Source of the DNA: Desulfobacterales bacterium
Lineage (GTDB): Bacteria > Desulfobacterota > Desulfobacteria > Desulfobacterales > UBA11574
Direction: 5' to 3'
Assembly: GCA_012974475.1 (NCBI GenBank)
Contig: JAAXQD010000101.1
Location: forward strand, 1-8,300
DNA length: 8,300 nucleotides
In this document: piece by piece, positions 5,246 through 8,300 of the stretch
Layout: each line of letters opens with the position of its first letter
Position numbering within the stretch: the stretch's first letter is position 1
Made by a program: the position numbers and the translations under genes
The notes under the pieces: model-generated
The model's database searches: none
Seen by the model: the letters and a program-made list of their open reading frames with translations, nothing else
Told to the model about the DNA's origin: nothing

Positions 5246-7091
5246 GATCAAGACTATCAAAAGCCTGGAGGCCCTGCGTAAAAGGATTCTCAAAGACCGC
5301 AAAAAAATTCAGTCAACACTGGTTATGTGCGGCGGAACCGGGTGCCAGGCATCACGCTGCCAGGACGTTATCGATGCCGTTAAAAACGAATTGGCTAAAC
5401 AGGGCCTGACAAAGAATGTCTGTATCCGTACCACAGGATGCCACGGCTTCTGCGAGCAAGGCCCCCTGATGGTCATCGAACCGGACAACATATTCTACTG
5501 CCACATTTTACCTGATGATGCCCATGAAATTGTCACCAAAACCATCCGTGACAATGAGGTTGTCGAACGTTTGCTTTACATTGATCCGGGTTCCGGCAAG
5601 CAGGTTCAGACCGAATCGGAAATTCCTTTCTACCGCGCGCAGGATCGCCATTTGCTGGCCCAAAACCGTTTGGTTGATCCATGTTCTATTGAGGATTATA
5701 TCGCTATCGGAGGATATGCGGCCTTTGCCAAAGCCCTGTTTGAAATACCTCCGGAGTCGATTGTGCGGGAAATCAAAGATTCCGGGCTGAGGGGCCGCGG
5801 CGGCGGCGGATTTCCAACCGGCCGCAAATGGTCCGAGTGCGCCAGCGCAACGGGTGATGAAAAGTATGTCATCTGTAACGCGGATGAAGGCGACCCCGGG
5901 GCGTACATGGACCGCTGCGTTTTGGAAGGCAACCCGCACCTGGTTCTAGAGGGCATGATGATCGGCGCTTTGGCAATTGGCGCCCATCAAGGCTACGTCT
6001 ATGTCCGCAATGAATACCCTTTGGCGGTCAAGCACGCACGGGTAGCTATTGAGCAAGCCAGAGAGATAGGACTTTTGGGCGCTAATATATTGGGGTCATC
6101 ATTTTCTTTTGACACGGATATCGCTCGTGGCGGCGGTGCGTTTGTGTGTGGCGAGTCAACCGCGCTGATGTCTTCTCTGGAGGGCAAAGTCGGCGAACCG
6201 CGGCCAAAGGACGTGCACACGGTAACTGACGGTCTGTGGCATAAACCGACCACACTCAATAATGTTGAAACATGGGCCAATGTTCCGGCTATAATTTTAA
6301 ACGGTTCATCCTGGTTTGCTTCCAAGGGATCAAAGGGCAGCAAAGGAACGAAAATCCTGGCGCTCACCGGCCATATCAAAAATACCGGACTGGTAGAAGT
6401 GGCCATGGGTACTACAATCAATACGATTGTCTTTGATATCGGCGGCGGCGGTTCAAATGGAAATTCCATTAAAGCCGTACAGACCGGCGGTCCCTCCGGT
6501 GGATGCCTGCCTGCGGATAAATTCGGTCTTGCCGTGGATTTTGACGAACTTGCCAAGGCCGGCTCGATGGTTGGCTCCGGCGGGATGGTGGTGATGGGCC
6601 AAGAGACTTGTATGGTGGATGTGGCCAAATATTTCCTTACATTTTTGCAGGACGAATCGTGTGGTAAATGCGTGCCGTGCCGCCTGGGAATCGATCGAAT
6701 GCTCGAGATCGTCACTGATATTACAGAAGGGAACGGCACTCACCAGCAGATCAGCCTCTTGGAAGAATTGGGATCTACTGTGAGCCAGACAGCACTATGC
6801 GGGTTGGGAAAGACCGCAGCCAATCCCGTACTCTCCACGTTGCGTTACTTTCGGGATGAATACGAGACCCACATAAACGAAAAAAAATGTTCCGCCGGTG
6901 TATGTCAGGCATTGGTCACGTACAGTGTTGACTCTGAAAAATGCACCTGCTGCGGTATTTGTAAGCGCGCGTGCCCCCACGGGGCAGTTGTGGGCAAAAA
7001 GAAACAGGTCCATGCAGTCAATTTGGATCTATGCCAGAAATGCGGAATCTGCAAGAGTGAATGCGATTTTGACGCAATTCAAGTTCAATAA
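5238..7091 (+). CDS. NuoF-like FMN/NAD(P)H-binding subunit (HydB/HndC type) with fused N- and C-terminal Fe-S domains
   Basis: At 617 residues it is much longer than a complex I NuoF (about 430) and matches HydB/HndC-type subunits of soluble, often electron-bifurcating complexes. Residues 25-105 form an HndB-like thioredoxin-fold [2Fe-2S] domain (C31, C36, C68, C72). The flavin and nucleotide core follows: GLRGRGGGGFPTGRKW (184-199), NADEGDPGAYMDR (214-226) and GEST (306-309), then an SLBB region. The [4Fe-4S] site is ESCGKCVPCR with C475, C478 and C481, plus C521. The C-terminus has two ferredoxin-type clusters: C569, C572, C575 and C579, then C599, C602, C605 and C609. It should oxidise or reduce NAD(P)H on FMN and spread electrons to the partner subunits, in the cytoplasm. 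GGAGG lies 9 nt before the ATG. No ligand appears to be missing. Confidence 0.95.
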   Translation: MTKIKTIKSLEALRKRILKDRKKIQSTLVMCGGTGCQASRCQDVIDAVKNELAKQGLTKNVCIRTTGCHGFCEQGPLMVIEPDNIFYCHILPDDAHEIVTKTIRDNEVVERLLYIDPGSGKQVQTESEIPFYRAQDRHLLAQNRLVDPCSIEDYIAIGGYAAFAKALFEIPPESIVREIKDSGLRGRGGGGFPTGRKWSECASATGDEKYVICNADEGDPGAYMDRCVLEGNPHLVLEGMMIGALAIGAHQGYVYVRNEYPLAVKHARVAIEQAREIGLLGANILGSSFSFDTDIARGGGAFVCGESTALMSSLEGKVGEPRPKDVHTVTDGLWHKPTTLNNVETWANVPAIILNGSSWFASKGSKGSKGTKILALTGHIKNTGLVEVAMGTTINTIVFDIGGGGSNGNSIKAVQTGGPSGGCLPADKFGLAVDFDELAKAGSMVGSGGMVVMGQETCMVDVAKYFLTFLQDESCGKCVPCRLGIDRMLEIVTDITEGNGTHQQISLLEELGSTVSQTALCGLGKTAANPVLSTLRYFRDEYETHINEKKCSAGVCQALVTYSVDSEKCTCCGICKRACPHGAVVGKKKQVHAVNLDLCQKCGICKSECDFDAIQVQ

Positions 7092-7102
7092 CGAGGTGAA
7101 AT

Positions 7103-7795
7103 ATGACTCCACTAGTGACGATAAACATGGACGGTGCCAATATTAAGGTTGCGAGAGGATCAAGCGTGCTTGATGCCGCTTTAGAACACGGAACCTGCAT
7201 TCCCCATTTGTGTCGTGTCCCCTATGTTGAAAGTATCGGTGCCTGCCGCCTGTGCATCGTAGAGCATGTTGTGAATGGTTGGTCAAAAGTCACCACTTCC
7301 TGCACACTGCTCGTGCAAGAAGGCATGGTGATTTTGAGCAATACGGAGAAAATCAGAAAACTGCGTCGCAACGTTGCAGAGCTGCTCGTTTCACAGGCTC
7401 CCAACTCCCGTGCTATCCAGGACATTGCCGTACGCTGCGGAGTGAAGGAAGTCCGCTATCCTTTCAGAAACAGTGACTGTGTTTTGTGCGGGCGCTGTGT
7501 GCAATCGTGCCCGGGAACCTTTGGAGTAAAGGCAATCGGTTTTGTCGGACGCGGCAAGGATCGCCGCGTGGAATCTCCGTTTGACCTGCGTTCCAAGCTC
7601 TGCAATGACTGCGGCAGGTGTATTGACCTTTGTCCCATGACCATGGTCCCTTGTGACGGATACATGAAGCCCGGGGAAGAGCGCCTATGCGGGAATTGCG
7701 AATCGAAGATGTACTCGGCAGAAGAGCAGGGGATCTGTATATCTTGTGATCTCGGCGAAGGTTTTCAATGCGAGCGCAGTCATCAGAATTTTTAG
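7103..7795 (+). CDS. Small NuoG-like (HoxU-type) iron-sulfur subunit, 2Fe-2S plus 2x[4Fe-4S]
   Basis: The 230-residue product begins with a ferredoxin-like [2Fe-2S] domain (C37, C48, C51 and C67, with an extra C32). Two ferredoxin-type [4Fe-4S] motifs follow: C126, C129, C132, C136 and C167, C170, C173, C177. Between them and the first domain, NuoG, HoxU and HydA normally carry a His-plus-three-Cys cluster site; here that stretch (about 92-120, LLVSQAPNSRAIQDIAVRCG) has no His and a single Cys, so that cluster should be absent. The C-terminus has a further Cys-rich tail (C196, C199, C212, C215, C223) that might bind metal. No H-cluster or molybdopterin domain follows, so this is an electron-wiring subunit and not a catalyst. 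It starts 11 nt after the NuoF-like gene, with GAGGTG upstream of the ATG. It probably completes a cytoplasmic three-subunit diaphorase module. Confidence 0.92.
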   Translation: MTPLVTINMDGANIKVARGSSVLDAALEHGTCIPHLCRVPYVESIGACRLCIVEHVVNGWSKVTTSCTLLVQEGMVILSNTEKIRKLRRNVAELLVSQAPNSRAIQDIAVRCGVKEVRYPFRNSDCVLCGRCVQSCPGTFGVKAIGFVGRGKDRRVESPFDLRSKLCNDCGRCIDLCPMTMVPCDGYMKPGEERLCGNCESKMYSAEEQGICISCDLGEGFQCERSHQNF

Positions 7796-8001
7796 GACAG
7801 AGATACGGAAAATTTAACATATCGTGAAAGCCAGTTTGATTAATACGTCACATAAGGTTTCCTCTCTGATTAGAGAATTAACTGGGCTGATCGGAAGAGG
7901 GAACTTACAAAAATTTTGGGGTAAAATTCAGCAATTCGACACGTTTATTTTAAATGATCACCAGGCTGTGATATCTTGCAAGCACCTAAGTTCAAGCGAT
8001 A

Positions 8002-8023
8002 TTGAGATACGGTAATATCTCAA
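8002..8023. repeat. Perfect 8 bp inverted repeat downstream of the operon
   Basis: TTGAGATA (8002-8009) and TATCTCAA (8016-8023) flank a 6 nt loop. It could stall polymerase or protect the 3' end of the operon transcript, but the stem is AT-rich and AAAATTA follows in place of a T-run. It is therefore not called a terminator. Confidence 0.4.
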
Positions 8024-8054
8024 AAATTATACCCTGTCCCTTTCTTGGAATATC

Positions 8055-8249
8055 TTGATAAGTACAACCTCAAACCGAGTCTCGTTCAGTACATACATCC
8101 TATTTCTTACAAAATTGCAAAAAAAGGCAAACTCGGTGAAATGGATTTGCCCTATTGAAAATTGCACATATGCAATCAGGGCCAAGATGTCAGACTTATC
8201 ACAGGTTTTTGAAGTGGATGATATTTTCATCTTTTGGATGGCTATCTGA
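8055..8249 (+). CDS. Small hypothetical ORF (64 aa) overlapping repeat copy 2, doubtful
   Basis: The frame would start at TTG without a recognisable ribosome site, and no family is recognised. It is listed because its segment STYILFLTKLQKKAN, followed by VKW and a Pro, is shared with the overlapping plus-strand frame 1039-1218, and upstream residues also agree loosely (TT, then R and S). The rest (containing MSDLSQVFEVDDIF) has no counterpart at copy 1. It could be a remnant of a small repeated gene, or chance openness in repeat DNA. Confidence 0.2.
   Translation: MISTTSNRVSFSTYILFLTKLQKKANSVKWICPIENCTYAIRAKMSDLSQVFEVDDIFIFWMAI
8087..8157 (+). repeat. ~71 bp dispersed direct repeat, copy 2
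   Basis: This is the second copy of the block at 1098-1168, in the same orientation. The 36-base identical core is at 8097-8132. Flanking sequence on both sides is unrelated at DNA level to that of copy 1. Confidence 0.75.
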
Positions 8250-8300
8250 ATATTCATCGGGGTAAAAAGGAGATCGAATCATCATCCCGACTGAATTAAA

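Larger units (their letters stand above)
7796..8300. other. AT-rich downstream region with no convincing gene
   Basis: Composition drops sharply to AT-rich after the operon. Open frames at 7824-8015 (GTG start) and 8055-8249 (TTG start) lack good ribosome sites and recognisable domains. A small hairpin TCTCT-GATT-AGAGA lies at 7863-7876, with no T-tract. No catalytic partner of the upstream oxidoreductase module is encoded. Near the right edge AAGGAG (8267-8272) resembles a ribosome site, but no ATG, GTG or TTG follows at a usable distance. Confidence 0.55.

Noticed and set aside
5999..6739. 246-codon open frame antisense to the NuoF-like gene
   Set aside because: The plus strand carries a complete, motif-perfect protein here. 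The antisense frame is low-complexity (Pro/Ser/Thr-rich), as expected from the shadow of a GC-rich gene.
4763..7795. Part of a respiratory complex I (nuo) operon
   Set aside because: No membrane subunits or NuoBCDI genes are present. The NuoF-like protein has HndB-like and ferredoxin extensions typical of soluble complexes, and the NuoG-like protein lacks the large C-terminal part.
7824..8015. 63-codon plus-strand frame after the operon, as a fourth gene
   Set aside because: It would start at GTG with no Shine-Dalgarno sequence, is AT-rich unlike the three operon genes, and shows no domain.
8002..8023. Terminator for the oxidoreductase operon
   Set aside because: The perfect 8 bp stem is AT-rich and no T-tract follows on the plus strand, so only an inverted repeat is reported.
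8267..8300. Start of a further gene at the right edge, suggested by AAGGAG at 8267-8272
   Set aside because: The codons after the ribosome-like site are ATC repeats and no ATG, GTG or TTG lies within usable distance. The window ends too soon to decide.

Overview
The window reads like accessory chromosome from a Desulfobacterota (deltaproteobacterial, probably sulfate-reducing) bacterium. This is inferred from three things: the NuoE/NuoF/NuoG-like flavin and iron-sulfur triad, the regulator type (a GAF-like sensor region followed by a LuxR HTH), and AT-rich spacers around more GC-rich genes. No rRNA, tRNA or CRISPR array was seen, so the placement rests on gene content alone.

Layout, left to right. 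(1) At 1-719, minus strand, lies the N-terminal 239 residues of an exported or membrane-anchored MBL-fold hydrolase of the GntH-like type; its C-terminus is outside the window. (2) At about 720-1604 is a long AT-rich region with no convincing gene. It holds small ORFs, a minus-strand terminator candidate and one copy of a ~71 bp repeat. (3) At 1605-2378, minus strand, is a QueG-like double [4Fe-4S] protein that probably starts at a TTG. (4) At 2601-3119, minus strand, is a GNAT acyltransferase. (5) At 3120-3614 is a gene-free spacer with dyads and a good minus-strand terminator for the next gene. (6) At 3615-4589, minus strand, is a LuxR-type regulator. (7) A 173 bp divergent control region follows. 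(8) At 4763-7795, plus strand, is a tight three-gene operon encoding a NuoE-like (HndA-type), a NuoF-like (HydB/HndC-type, with an HndB-like domain fused at its N-terminus) and a small NuoG-like (HoxU-type) protein. (9) At 7796-8300 is AT-rich DNA with a second copy of the ~71 bp repeat and no convincing gene.

The functional core is the divergent pair: a sensor-regulator beside an NAD(P)H-oxidising/reducing electron-transfer module. In known relatives this module works with a catalytic partner such as an [FeFe] hydrogenase, formate dehydrogenase, HdrA-type protein or benzoyl-CoA reductase complex. No partner is encoded within about 500 bp downstream, so the module looks like a stand-alone diaphorase-type exchanger whose partner lies elsewhere. 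The QueG-like protein and the acyltransferase share a strand with the regulator but are separated by long spacers and have their own promoter candidates, so they are probably not one operon.

Nothing here is clearly a new biological system. The items most worth a second look are the orphan triad, the loss of one cluster motif in its third subunit, the ~71 bp repeat on both sides of the gene block, and several recurring short motifs and dyads in the spacers.
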